From: Balanoglossus misakiensis
Taxonomy: Eukaryota > Hemichordata
Assembly: GCA_040954595.2 (NCBI GenBank)
Contig: CM082592.2
Coordinates: 5,952,001 to 6,016,000, forward strand
DNA: 64,000 bases
Direction of reading: 5' to 3'
In this document: positions 48,545-59,964 of the stretch, in pieces
How the letters are laid out: each line of letters opens with the position of its first letter
Position numbering within the stretch: the stretch's first letter is position 1
The notes under the pieces: model-generated
The model's database searches: none
Seen by the model: the letters and a program-made list of their open reading frames with translations, nothing else
Told to the model about the DNA's origin: nothing
Translations under genes and position numbers: made by a program

Positions 48545-50651
48545 CTACGTTGTTTGAACTATAAATTCTGACGGATAAGGGTAGTCGAATAATTTAAAAT
48601 CCCATTCATAAACCTCATATAAATGTTTGAGTAACTCCTGTGGGAGAGTTTTATAATATCTATAATAGCTTGAAGACTCGGAACTGTTTGTAACATGTGT
48701 TCCAACTGATGGGAATTTTATGTTCTCGTCCTGGTAGATATTGTATAACGCGTATTCTGCATCTGCGATCATAGTTTCGAATTTTCCGATGAAATCGTAA
48801 CGAATGTTGCACGGCCCGCACAGATGGGTGACTGGTTTCCAGTGTTCGTCGGAGAGGGAGCCCATCAGCCTGTAGTCCACCAGATACTGGGCGAACTCGC
48901 GAAATGTCGGCCGCCCCTCGTCGACGGCTCGCCTGGACGGGTTTTTCCGGAAATTGCCGACGATGGTCTGGCCGTACCCTCGAAAGAGTTCGTCGCCCTT
49001 GCGCCGGTCCTCGAACTTGTCCCGGTACGCGGACAGCAGTCTCTCGAAGGGATGTCGGACGAACACCAAATTGAAGTACCGAGCCACGATAGAGGCGAGC
49101 TCCTCCCCGTAGTGGCTGTTCAGCGTCTCGTAGCCGTTGTCGAAATGCACAAAACTGTGGTTCAAACCGTCGGTGGAGTCGGCTTTACCGTCCAGCACCA
49201 GAAACACTTTCTTCCAGCTAGTGCACCCAGCCTTGGGGACCATGCAGTACATCAGACGATGTTTGTTGTTTACCAAAAGCAAATTTCTGTTCACCGTGTA
49301 GATACTGACGGGACTTTCGTTCGACTTCTCCATCTCTTCGCACATTTTCTTCAAGCGGGCCTTTCTATACTCGGATTCTTTCTCCTTCAGTGCATATTTC
49401 TGTGACGCTATTCTTGTCTTCTGCGGTATCAAAGTAAGAAGAAAAAATGGCACTGTTATTGTGCGCCTGTATCACTTTGTGGATGTTGTACTAAGGATGT
49501 TGCTCAAAATCAATGTGATATACGAATATTACATATTATACTATTAAACAGAACATTTGAAAATCGATCTGATTAAAATCAGATGTAGGGAAAGGCGACG
49601 TGGTTTTTTATGCTGTCGCCTACACTACCACGTCGCCGTTCCCTACATCTGATTTTAATCAGATTGATTTGAGAATATGCACAAAATCTTTCACTTACTC
49701 TGTGTTCTTGTCTTGGAGGAGAGTCGGGTTTCTCTGTCTTGGCAAACTTATCAACACCGCCAACCTTACCATTATCATCAGACCGCCTGGCAACGTTCAA
49801 GTTGATGTACCGTTCAGGTTGACGTGGGTTAAGACGCGGAGGGGATGGGCCAACTGAACGGCCGCCAGGGACATGCCCCTTGGCCACATTTCCCCGCTCA
49901 AAATTCTCCCTGTCGCTGTATTTCTCGCGTGGGCCTTCAAAATGTGTGTTGCTTTGATCTTTTTCCTGGTGAACCGGTTTCTGTAGGAAATTCTGCAGCA
50001 GGTTTATACTGCTGAGTATTTGCCCCCGGTTTGCTGATAACTGGCGTTGTTCCCATGGCGATCTCGTCTCCCTGACGTCACCTCTCCGGAACGCCTGTTG
50101 GCCGTGTCCCCTGCTATAATCATACTCTCTGTTTGGAAACTGGACCCTGGGCTGCTTGTTTTGACGTTGGTAGTAGCCAAGTTCACCTGTGTCACTGTAA
50201 TCTGACCCTGAAAGTATTTGTATGTATGGATGTAAGTGAAAACGTTTATAGGCGTTGAATGCCACTGATCGAGGAGGGTTACATAAACCCGAAAGGGTAA
50301 CTATAAATTTTGTCGCTTGTCAACCGCAAATGGAAGGTATATATGCTTGGTGCGGCCATTATTGAGAGGTTCTGAGATCACCCTTGCTCTACAAAGGAAT
50401 TTGCGCGTTTTGGTCGGTGAGTTCTCTCATTTGCGCGGTTGACCGCGGCCGCAGAAAGACACAATGGGCAGCTATGCATATGACGACTTAAACATTAAAA
50501 CGGGTCTGGTTATATTTCCGTCACATTCCCTACCGCGATTATGTTGATTGGAACTCTTCCAGGTGGTGTAGACAAGTTGTACGGACCAACATACCACTAG
50601 TGCGGCTACGGTCACCAGCAAATACAACTTCAGTTTTTGTCGTCGCATCAT
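48545..50651 (-). CDS. HNK-1-type carbohydrate sulfotransferase (CHST8-14 group), tandem copy 2
   Basis: Exons 50651-50534, 50207-49699 and 49420-48545 give 500 residues, with the same two intron phases (1, 0) as copy 1. Residues 10-28 (YLLVTVAALVVCWSVQLVY) are the Golgi signal anchor; 40-209 is an Arg/Gln-rich stem with little similarity to copy 1; 210-500 is the catalytic domain, much more similar. The PAPS-binding motifs are VPKAGCTSWK (near 270-279) and RHPFERLLSAYRDKF (331-345), and CGPC, DFIGKFETM and YEWDFKLFDY are conserved. The start is the first of two adjacent ATGs, 13 nt after an acceptor (ACTTTGCAG), so a 5' noncoding exon lies upstream. An inverted repeat sits in intron 2. Vertebrate CHSTs of this group are 350-440 residues, so the stem is long. 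Substrate not predictable. Confidence 0.9.
49562..49669. mobile_element. 108-bp hairpin element in intron 2 of sulfotransferase copy 2
   Basis: Arms 49562-49603 and 49628-49669 are inverted copies over 42 bp with two mismatches, around a 24-bp loop. Each arm itself contains a nested palindrome, ATCTGATTAAAATCAGAT, so ends and whole can both fold. Non-coding, MITE-like. Confidence 0.8.
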
Positions 50652-51692
50652 CAGGATGTTTATCTGCAAAGTGAAAGAAAGGGGTCGTGTTAGGAAACAG
50701 AAATCCGGGAAAGTTTCTGGATTGATACGCCGTATACGTGTCATATCTTGAAGTTCGTTCCCCATAGTCTGTGGTCTAATATCTATCCAGGTCAATCAAT
50801 TAAAGTAACGTTAAGTCCTGTAGTAGCGGATGAAAATATACCTGCATAAAAACTGGCTCAGTGCGTGCAACAATCACCCAAAGCAGGGTAACCACGGGAC
50901 TCTGTTTACAGTTTTCACGACGCCTTCTTTGTAATGATTTCTCTTCTTATAATGCCACCCCAGTGTCCTCGGAGGAGTATATATTTATATAGACTCTCTT
51001 CCCCGCATTTGTGCGTTGGAATAACTTGGGACGCACCCTGTTAGATATCGTTTGTGTACATTCACCGCTATAAACAACTAACATATTTGTTTTTGTTGCG
51101 CTCATAGTTAAAACCTCTTTTATATATACTTCTCACACGACGTAGTAAGAATAGACAGCTACTGCGGTTACTGATAAGCCGACAAATTGACTATAATTTT
51201 CGTCCAGTGAACGATTTTCTTCATCGTGCCCTTCTCCACAGTCTGTAGTTCTCAAGTCTTCTGGTATTCATGGTTGGCGGGGATAGCGTACGGGGTACCA
51301 GGTGGGAATCCGGCCACCGGACGGACCTCACACAGACAAGACGCCGCGCCACTGATGCGTGGTCCCGATTGCGTGTCAGCGATGTTTTGCGTTTGATTCA
51401 AGAAAACGCAAACAGTGAAAGGATCCCTAACGGATGGCACTTACTGACGCATGGCCTTCAGTGACCTCAGCATCGTTCAAGAATTGTCCACAAAGTCACA
51501 CACAAAATTGTCAGACAAAGCGATCTTTTGGCCGTCCTTGCTGAACCAAGAACAACTGCGACGGTTACCAGGCCGTGCTCTTATTGTAAAAAGTTTTCTT
51601 TGTTGTGACTTGTAAATCACATATCTGTGTTCAGCTATGTGTAGACCTATTCAGTTCACAACATGAGAGTTCGTTCAATTGGTTATTATTAT

Positions 51693-51695
<3 letters not shown>
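50652..51695. other. 5' region of sulfotransferase copy 2, no coding exon seen
   Basis: Should hold the noncoding first exon and promoter of the gene starting at 50651. No supportable ORF. Confidence 0.4.
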
Positions 51696-51724
<29 letters not shown>

Positions 51725-51897
51725 CATACATACATACATACATACATACATACATACATACATACATACATACATACATACATACATACATACATACATA
51801 CATACATACATACATACATACATACATACATACATACATACATACATACATACATACATACATACATACATACATACATACATACATACATACATAC
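51696..51897. repeat. CATA tetranucleotide microsatellite, about 202 bp, uninterrupted
   Basis: About 50 perfect units. Same unit as the array at 11437. Overlapping ORFs of YIHT or MYVC repeats are artefacts. Confidence 0.98.
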
Positions 51898-52712
51898 TTA
51901 GTAAATACTTACAGTGAGACTATTTGAAACTTCTCGTTTACGCTCTCGCCACTTGAAAGCCGCGCTTCAGGCCAATTATCCGCATCTAACTGCCAAGCAC
52001 TGTCAAATAAGCATATTATCTCATGCCAATCTGAGGACATGTCGGGGTATTATAGGTAATGTGATATGCACTTGGGCCAAACCACAGCACGATCCAGAAA
52101 GTGGGAGGGTCTTTAGTGCATGCAGCGTGGACGACCGCCTACTAAATCAGAAAGTGATGCATGTTTCTCTGACACGTGACTGCCACTGTCGTTGTGTGCC
52201 CGTAAAACATTGTGCAATTTATTGTCTGCTGAGTTGTCCCGTTTACCCTCGGTGTCAAACACACTGGCTGTAAATTGAAGGGCTTGAGAAAATGTTGGCC
52301 TATCCATCAAACAACAGAGGCAAAGTGTCAGGACTATTTGTAAGAAACTCAGTACAGAGTTCGACTATAGGCGTTTTACAGGAATGATTTGAGGACAGCC
52401 GGGTCAACACTCGGTTGTTCCAATCAAAATAGTTTTCCACTTTCGTTGGTTTTTCTTACTTTTAACTTCTTGTATTACAATGTAAGGCCTCTCGTGTGAC
52501 AACTACTGAGGACAGTTGCAAATTAGCCGTAAGCTATCAAAGTTTGATGCTTTTCAGGTATCATGAGTAGGAGGGACAGATTTATACACAAAATGATGAC
52601 CCCCCCCCCCCCCACACACACACACCACACACACCATAGTTCCGCAGTATACTAGTAGCTAGGACTGAACAAATCACACACACGCACACCAGTTTTTAAA
52701 ACTTTCATGACT
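51898..52712. other. intergenic, no coding exon seen
   Basis: No supportable ORF. Ends with a C-run followed by CA-rich sequence (52600-52638) and the probable poly(A) signal of the palmitoyltransferase gene. Confidence 0.4.
52600..52638. repeat. poly-C run followed by CA simple repeat
   Basis: About 14 C residues followed by an ACACAC-type run with one interruption. Confidence 0.9.
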
Positions 52713-52718
52713 TTTATT
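52713..52718 (-). terminator. possible poly(A) signal AATAAA of the ZDHHC5/8-like gene
   Basis: AATAAA on the minus strand about 2.55 kb past the stop codon. No ORF lies between, so a long 3' UTR is plausible; nearer alternatives cannot be excluded. Confidence 0.35.
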
Positions 52719-55270
52719 AATTTCCATGGGACATTATTTACAAGGTCTACAAGGCATGTTCTTCAGGTGGGCTAAAGCTAATTTTCTCAACTCACAACTT
52801 TCATTTAAACACTTGAGAGCACGCCAAGGTTTCTTTGTTCAGAAAACACAATGCACCAGACAATTGTACACGAGTTGCAAGAGTGAAAATGTACAGCAGC
52901 GCCCTCTATAGCGGAAACCGTTTTCCCTGAGGGCGAAATTCATCGATGTCGCATTCTTCTACAGTTCAGCTGTATTTTACAAATATTTTGATTCAAAATC
53001 CACATTTTAGAAGCAGGTAATTACTATAACTACTTTGTCTGCACAGGGAATAAGTGTAACCCCAGCACGCCTGAGCTGGGACCCTAATTTCTGTACGTAA
53101 ACTTCACATGTGCGCTCCATCATTCTTGTAATGGAGTTGCGTGCATGCGCGCACGTGTCTTTCACAGAAATAATAACATTCGATGTAACTTTTTTTCACG
53201 CTAACAGATATGGCCATGTGACCGACCCAGTGTGATGGAATCTAGTCACAAAAAACAACCAAGTTTTAAAAATTGGAGTCTGTCTATATGCAGGTGAGCA
53301 TAGAACTTGAATGCCTGTGCTGTTTTCCCTGAAGAGCCTGTTCGTTCTCTGAGCATTTCAAACATGTGCTGAGCAAGAATATTTTGTGTACATCATTCGA
53401 TTACTGGGGGCTGTACTTAGCAATGGTCTAACTCTACTTTCTATATTTCTGGGTGACTTGTAACAGCATGAATCTGACATACTCATCATGTCCATAAACT
53501 CTGTTATGTCCCCCAAATAAGCACCATTGCTTGATAACCCATAGAGCTACAACCTATATGTTAAATGTGATAGGCAAAGTGCTTCTTACCCTTCCTTTCA
53601 ACACGAAACTTTGGCCCGGCCCCCTATGTTTTTCATGGTATTGATGGACTGGACTAAAAGGACGTGGGGGTGACAGCTGTCATATTCTGTAAGATCAGTC
53701 CATTTGTATTTTTTTTAGTAATAAAACATTTCAGAGCTGTGAGCCATCAATGGGGAACTTGACAATGCGAACGTACGTGTCACATAAACAACACAAAAGC
53801 TGGCATACAGGAATTACTCGAAAACTGAGTCCGAACGCTTTAAACACTGAACCAAAACCAGGAACGCTGCCTATTATTGATTAATTTCCACAGAATGAGC
53901 TACATACGTCCAGTCCAGGTTTAATTAATACATAACTTTATGTACAGTTTTAAGGTACTTCCTACTTTTAGATTTCTTGTTCATAATCATTTTTACAGTT
54001 GAGTTCGATTTCTTTCAATAATTATAACCATACAAACACTTTCAACAGATAGTTTTGCATCTCAGACACACATTTCCTCTGTTTACAGGAAGACTCACTC
54101 ACCACACCCCTTGTAAATATATTCACAAAAAATGTTGTGCTTTTAGTTTCAAAAATATTTACACCCACTGCAGGTTCATCAAAACTGCACAAAAAATAAT
54201 AATCTGAAGGTAATAATTGCACATTTTTCTGCCAAGTTAGGATTATTTTCTTAAGCCCCAGTAGCTGCCAGTTTTTGAATTATGTTCATGGGTGTACACA
54301 ATCATTTTGTCAACCTCTGATTGTAGCTGTATATTAAATAATAAATGGGTGCCACACCTGTTTATTCAACTGCCCATTTCAAGAGTAAACAACTACCGTA
54401 GCATGTGCGCATGGGTATTAAAATCCCCACAAAGTCAAAATAGTGTCATCTGTCGACTAAGGACAAGGTGAAGATTGGAGTATTTCATCAATTAAACATA
54501 TGGTAAAAATGGCAGCTATTGGGGCTTTAAGCCAAGCTATGTGATTGTGTCATTATGTTGAATACACACACAAAAAAGGCTGTACCTGTTTCTTCAGGAT
54601 TTTTTTCGGCCAAGGAACATATCAAAGGATATACTATTTTTGTCACTAGTTAATTTTTGACAAAGAATTCTGTATTTTTGAGTGAAAAGCTAGGTCGTTC
54701 TGTATGCTACAGTCACCATATCCAACTTACTATTTAGCATTAGAGTTGTTTTCTTGCAAAGGTGGTATTAAATTGTAACCCAGCTTGTATACAATTTCTC
54801 TAGTAAGTAATACTCAAACTCAGCCTTTTTGATTCAGAGCAGGACTGTAAACAAACATTAAAATGCAAAATAAACATGTCTGTTTCTTGTATTAAAGCCA
54901 ATGACATGTCACCTTTTATAAATCTGAATATTATCAGCAAGGAATTTATACACTCTCAAAACATTTTTTATTTACGAACATAAATGTACACTTTGTAAGC
55001 TGTCGTCAGTGACAATGCTGTGTTGGATAATTCAGTGTAGTCTTTATAGCTTGCAAACCAATTTAGGTGGATTTTCTGTATTCATTTTGCAACTCCTGAA
55101 ATAAACGTTTTAGCTAATTTGAACACTATACATTTAAACAATATTTATATTTACATGCAAACATAAATAAGCATTGTCGGCAGATACCAAGTGATGCTTT
55201 TTTTTGAAAAAAAAAATTCCTTACAAAATGTTGCCAATTTTTAAGTACTGTAAACACATACACATGACAT
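52719..55270 (-). other. probable 3' UTR of the ZDHHC5/8-like gene
   Basis: AT-rich, without supportable ORFs, running from the stop codon at 55271 toward an AATAAA at 52713-52718. Confidence 0.4.
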
Positions 55271-58200
55271 TTACACAGATATTTCGTAAGGGCCGTCGTA
55301 TTGTTTGTTGTTTTCGTTGGGTGATGTTGTTGTCTGGTTTCGAACTGGAGTTGCTGAGTGTGTGTTGCTGTTGTTGCTGGTGCTGTACCTACCGCCGCCA
55401 CCAGTAGTTCCGCCGCGCCCCGCGCTGCCCGAACCACCCTTCGTCTGTTTGCTCCTCATGTTCGACGCCTCCTCGCTCATTTCCAGAGCGGTTATGAACG
55501 AGATCGGCCGCCTGATCCTGCTCGGATCGTAGCCGGAAGTCCGCGAGCCGGTGGACGCGACGCTCGTCTGCGAGGGCTGCCGGGGAAACCCCGACGACGG
55601 CGTCGTCGGCGACGACGGTGACAAGAAGGCGCCCCCGGCCCCGGCGGGGCTGTTTGGCGACACGGGCGTGCTCAACTGTTCGGACGACGTCGTGGAATGC
55701 TTTTTGACCACCACCGTGTTGGGTCGGTGGTTCAGCGAGTCGCTGCTCCGGCTGAATCGGGAGTCCTCCCTGGAGGGCAGCCGCCGGTCGTGGTGGTGGT
55801 GGTCCCGCCGTGAACTGGGACTCTGCAAAATATCAGAGGCACTTGAGTAGCCCTGGTGGACATTGCATTTGGCTGCGGGGGAGGCAGCCGCCGACATGTG
55901 CACACTGTCGGACTTGGAGCGCGCCATTTGTTGGCGCATCCTGCCAATGTCCTCTGGAGGAGAGTCTTTAGGCATGAGAGGTGGGGTGGCTTCACAGTCC
56001 TGTCCCTGACTTTCGTTGCTGCTAGACTCGCTCGTTGCTGAGTATCTGTTAATTGTGGAGCCTGCGTGATTCCTGTCAGGCTGTAGGGGAAGTTAGGACA
56101 GAAGAGAGAGAGAGAGAAAAATACTTGGAGGTGAGGGCACAGGCAAAAGCATGCACAATGTTAACAGTCGCAGCTCCATGCATTCAGATGTCCATATTCA
56201 AACATGCTGGTGATTTATTTATTTGGCAAGACAAGCACCTACTGTTGCATATTCAGCCGAGTTGTTACACACTGATGTAAATACAGTTACATGTATCTTT
56301 CAAAATCATGCTCGCAATTTAATATTGAGTAGAAAGCACAATACATATTATTTGGTGTAAATACAACGTACTACCCTAATTATAATTAACACACAGATTT
56401 TTAGTCCATGCCACAATTTCATGGGTAGACACAGGAATATGTAATCTGTTATAATACTGCAGTAGCACAGGCAGGGGACAAGAATGTTAGCTTCAGCAAC
56501 AGCTGTTTTTGGTTCACAAAAGTTTCCTTCATAGAAATTTTATTTTGCCTGGTACAGTACAGATTTGCTCTGATAGTTACTTTGATGCTCAGTTGGTAGT
56601 CAAAAGTGATTGCTCAAATTTTATAAATAACTTTCAAGGCAATCTTTAAGCCATAACCACCATAATGTGTAGCTGTTGCCCCCAAAACAAACAGCCAAAA
56701 GAACCCATGCCCCGATATGGGAGAGATGTTCTACAGAGGACAGGAGAAATATAATTTCTGGGTTCTTGATATAGATGGGTTTTTAGAGATCTAAATGTAC
56801 ACATGAGGGATAATTCAGAAATGAACATGATGGATAGTGCTAAATATAGTAATGTCACAGGAGACCATGATCTGATTTCTGAGTGAGACAAAAAACATAA
56901 CACATACCACTGAGCCAATTACCTGATAATCATTTCTAGGTCTCGGTGGCATGCCATTTCCCTCGATTCTAAGATGAACTTGACTATCAGATAACGGAGT
57001 AGGTCTATATTCCGCCTTCATAGACAGCGTCCTGTGTTTCTTCTTAACATGACCTGTATAGCTGGAAACAAACCAAGGAGGAGATTATCATACACTTTTG
57101 TTCAACTTGTCCCGTGAATCCATGATTAATGGCTACATCTGTGGGTGTAATCCAAGCACTGACAATCCTGTTTTTTTTTGTGTGAAACGATTTCTGGTTT
57201 CCAACTGTGTCCAGAATATTGGCCTCACTGTCTACAGTGTAAATATCTTACCTAGGATACTGTGAACTGCACAGTGTACTAGTAAAATTTTTGAAGCACC
57301 CTTTGGTAAATGGATTGTGACCGCTGTGAAATTTACCGGTTACCTGTAACAGACAACACACAGAGGTGACATTGGGTGAAAAAATGATAAACTGACTATG
57401 TACCAAGCATAACAAAGTCAGACTGGGAACCTTTTTCCTGTTCTTTCAGAGTGTTTCCTGTAGACATTATGAGCAAGTAGCTTTGTTTGCTAGCTGGGTG
57501 TAAAAAGTTGTAACAGGCAGATGGTGGTGTGGGCGGGTGTACATGTGTGTATAAGTACATGTATGAGTGGGCCAGCCTGAACTTGTCATTTGTACCTAAA
57601 GCAATCTATTCACCAATCCATAAACTGTAAACCATGTCAGCCAAAACGAACTTAAAATTCCAAAACAGACATACCTGCTCATTGGTTGTTCTTCCTCTAG
57701 ACACTAAGACCATATGAAAACTTGCAAGGCCTACCACTGGTACGGCACATAAACCTATTATGACCATATTCACTATACTGAACAAGTTGAACCAGTTAAG
57801 GATGTACGATCAGTAAAATTGAAAGTATTGTCATTTCTGGATTTTTTTAGATTCTCCTTTGTATTTTTAGCATAATGAAAATCCATCATAAAAAATAGCG
57901 GTCACTGCATTTGTTTTTAAAATACAAGGCCGTGAATTATACCCATTTTTTCAAAGGATACCTTACAATAATTTCGGCTGTCATCTTACTTTTGTTTTCT
58001 AGTACATACACAAGGGTAAATGCAAAGACTGAAAATATATGCAATGTCAGCGATAACAGAAACTGGAAAAAATATCTGTAGTTTCTCTTGCCAACACAGT
58101 TGTTGACCCACGGACAATGGTGGTCAAATTTCTGCAAGATAAAAAAAATAACAGAAAAGTAAGAAAGATGTTACAAAGGAATGATTATCATCTTTAATTA

Positions 58201-59964
58201 CGTTAACTGTGAGTCTCTTTTGGAATGTGGAACTGACAATACTTGATATAAAATGCATGACAGGACTTGTATTCGATACACCTACTAAAACTTCTGATTT
58301 TTATAGCACCTTGTAAGAAATTGTAACTTGTCAGGCCAGTTATATGCTAATAAAGAGTAATAATTCACAGTCTGTCACAGTACACCATCATCACAAAAAT
58401 ACCTCACCTGGGGTAATATGTGCTCTCTGACATAAAAATATGATTTTGAGAACTTTTGGGTCAATTTGATGAATTGTCAAAAAATATAATAGACTAATAA
58501 CTACTCCCAGCATTGCTTACCTCTATACAATTGTTACAAACACTACAATGTGAACATCTGGGCGGTCTATAAAAATTGCATGTGGTGCACCATTTCATTC
58601 GGACCTGGATACCCTGAATTTCTACGGTTTTATAAAGAGGCGCTTTGAAGTCATCGTCTTTGTCTTCATCTCCCGGTGCTATAAAAGAACAAGAGTGAGA
58701 AGATGGTCAACAAAATTGTGAAGTAGCGACCACTAACTTTGTCCGCGGTCACCCCTTGACTTTTCAATCTTCTAGCAAATTGATTACCGGTAGTATGCAT
58801 TCGACGATATCGCTAAATTGTACTATTACTCTGTGAAATTTAAATTGCAGCCATTTTTTTTCCTGGATAATTCCACATGATAATTAATATTTTATCACAG
58901 CACTGGTGAAAAACTAAAAATTTCAGGACTTGAATTTCATTTTTAAGGATTTTCCAAAAGTTACAAATTCCATGAAATCTCCAGGACATTCCAGGAGGCC
59001 CAATTGATAGGTTCAAACTCATCTCTTGTCATAACCCCACAAGTGCTTAAATCAAGTCGAAGAGACATACTGAGTCATTCTGCACTGGAGCATGTCTTCC
59101 AACAGGCAATCATTTCCAAATTAGCCTTGCATTATGAACTGTGTCACGTGAAAAGTAGCCATATAATCCGCCGCATGGCTTTGACGGAACCGGCATGCGA
59201 ATCAATCCGGTAATGGGGTCTAATTCACAACGACAAATTGGAAGGTGTAAAATCTACGAATAATTGGTTTCTCGGATAAGTCCTCTTTCTGCCTTCAGGA
59301 GTAATAAGATAGATGGCAGAGATCTCGGTAGCTGCATCTTCTCCTGTCCAGAAAACCGCTAATTTAAGCTTAGGCCATCGATTACCCCAATTGCATCTTC
59401 AGGATACATCGAAAATCTGTCATTATGGATGAGAGTAGTTTCCGGAACCGGTGAATTAATTCTCTCTACTAGAGCCATCGCTTGAGATTAGCCAGGATTA
59501 AACCATTTCAAGGAGGAATGGTGAGCACAAAAAAAACAAAAACATTCTCTACCTAGTCACTTCAGACAAATTCACGGAGTACCAAAAGAAAATGCTGCAA
59601 TTATTTTACAGTGGAAAACGTGAGTGTTTATTCACCCACAGTGATGTACCAGTAGCAGAGTTGTAGGGATGGTACATTTTGAATTTGTATCATGCCATAT
59701 CCACTTTCTGCACTGTGATTGGTCAAACCATTGTCACCTGGGGTGACATTTGAGACAATACACAAACAGTAACTGAGTGTGTGTTATTCAGGTCACAGTT
59801 TCGGAACTGCTACCCCCGTATACATGTACATGGAATACTTACATTTTGGGTAGACACCAGGATCCATGCAGGTTGCAAGGAGAAAGTTAGCCAGCACACA
59901 TATTGTTAAAATACCTTCGTATATGGGAATAGCTATCGAGTATTGAACAGTAAGGTACACACAC
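55271..59964 (-). CDS. DHHC palmitoyltransferase of the ZDHHC5/ZDHHC8 type, first exon not found
   Basis: Seven exons, 59964-59843, 58678-58521, 58131-57962, 57777-57675, 57343-57252, 57061-56923 and 56080-55271, give 530 residues; the first is joined in phase 2 to an N-terminal exon that I could not find. Known role: S-acylation of cytosolic cysteines of membrane and synaptic proteins, at the plasma membrane or endosomes. Visible: TM2 ([19 protein letters not shown]), MDPGVYP, the Cys-rich domain ([20 protein letters not shown]), [13 protein letters not shown] with the DHHC active site, TM3 and TM4, SRGRTTNEQ, and VTGKF..G.NPFT.GC as in ZDHHC5/8. The tail is Ser/Pro-rich and ends YEISV, a PDZ ligand matching human ZDHHC5. 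At 57962 I used AAG|GTATCC rather than the stronger-looking ATT|GTAAGG because only the former keeps the frame. The tail (about 315 residues after NPFT) is shorter than in vertebrates. Confidence 0.92.
57796..57890. repeat. dispersed repeat fragment beside a ZDHHC exon acceptor
   Basis: TTAAGGATGT..AAAATTGAAAGTATTGTCAT and following T-rich sequence match 45936-46010. It fills most of the 184-nt intron 57778-57961 and ends 18 nt from the acceptor of the exon starting at 57777. Confidence 0.55.

Noticed and set aside
57963-57970. GTAAGG donor after ATT ATT in the DHHC exon
   Set aside because: It gives phase 0, which cannot join the next exon in frame. The donor 5 nt later gives phase 2 and restores the spacing seen in ZDHHC5.
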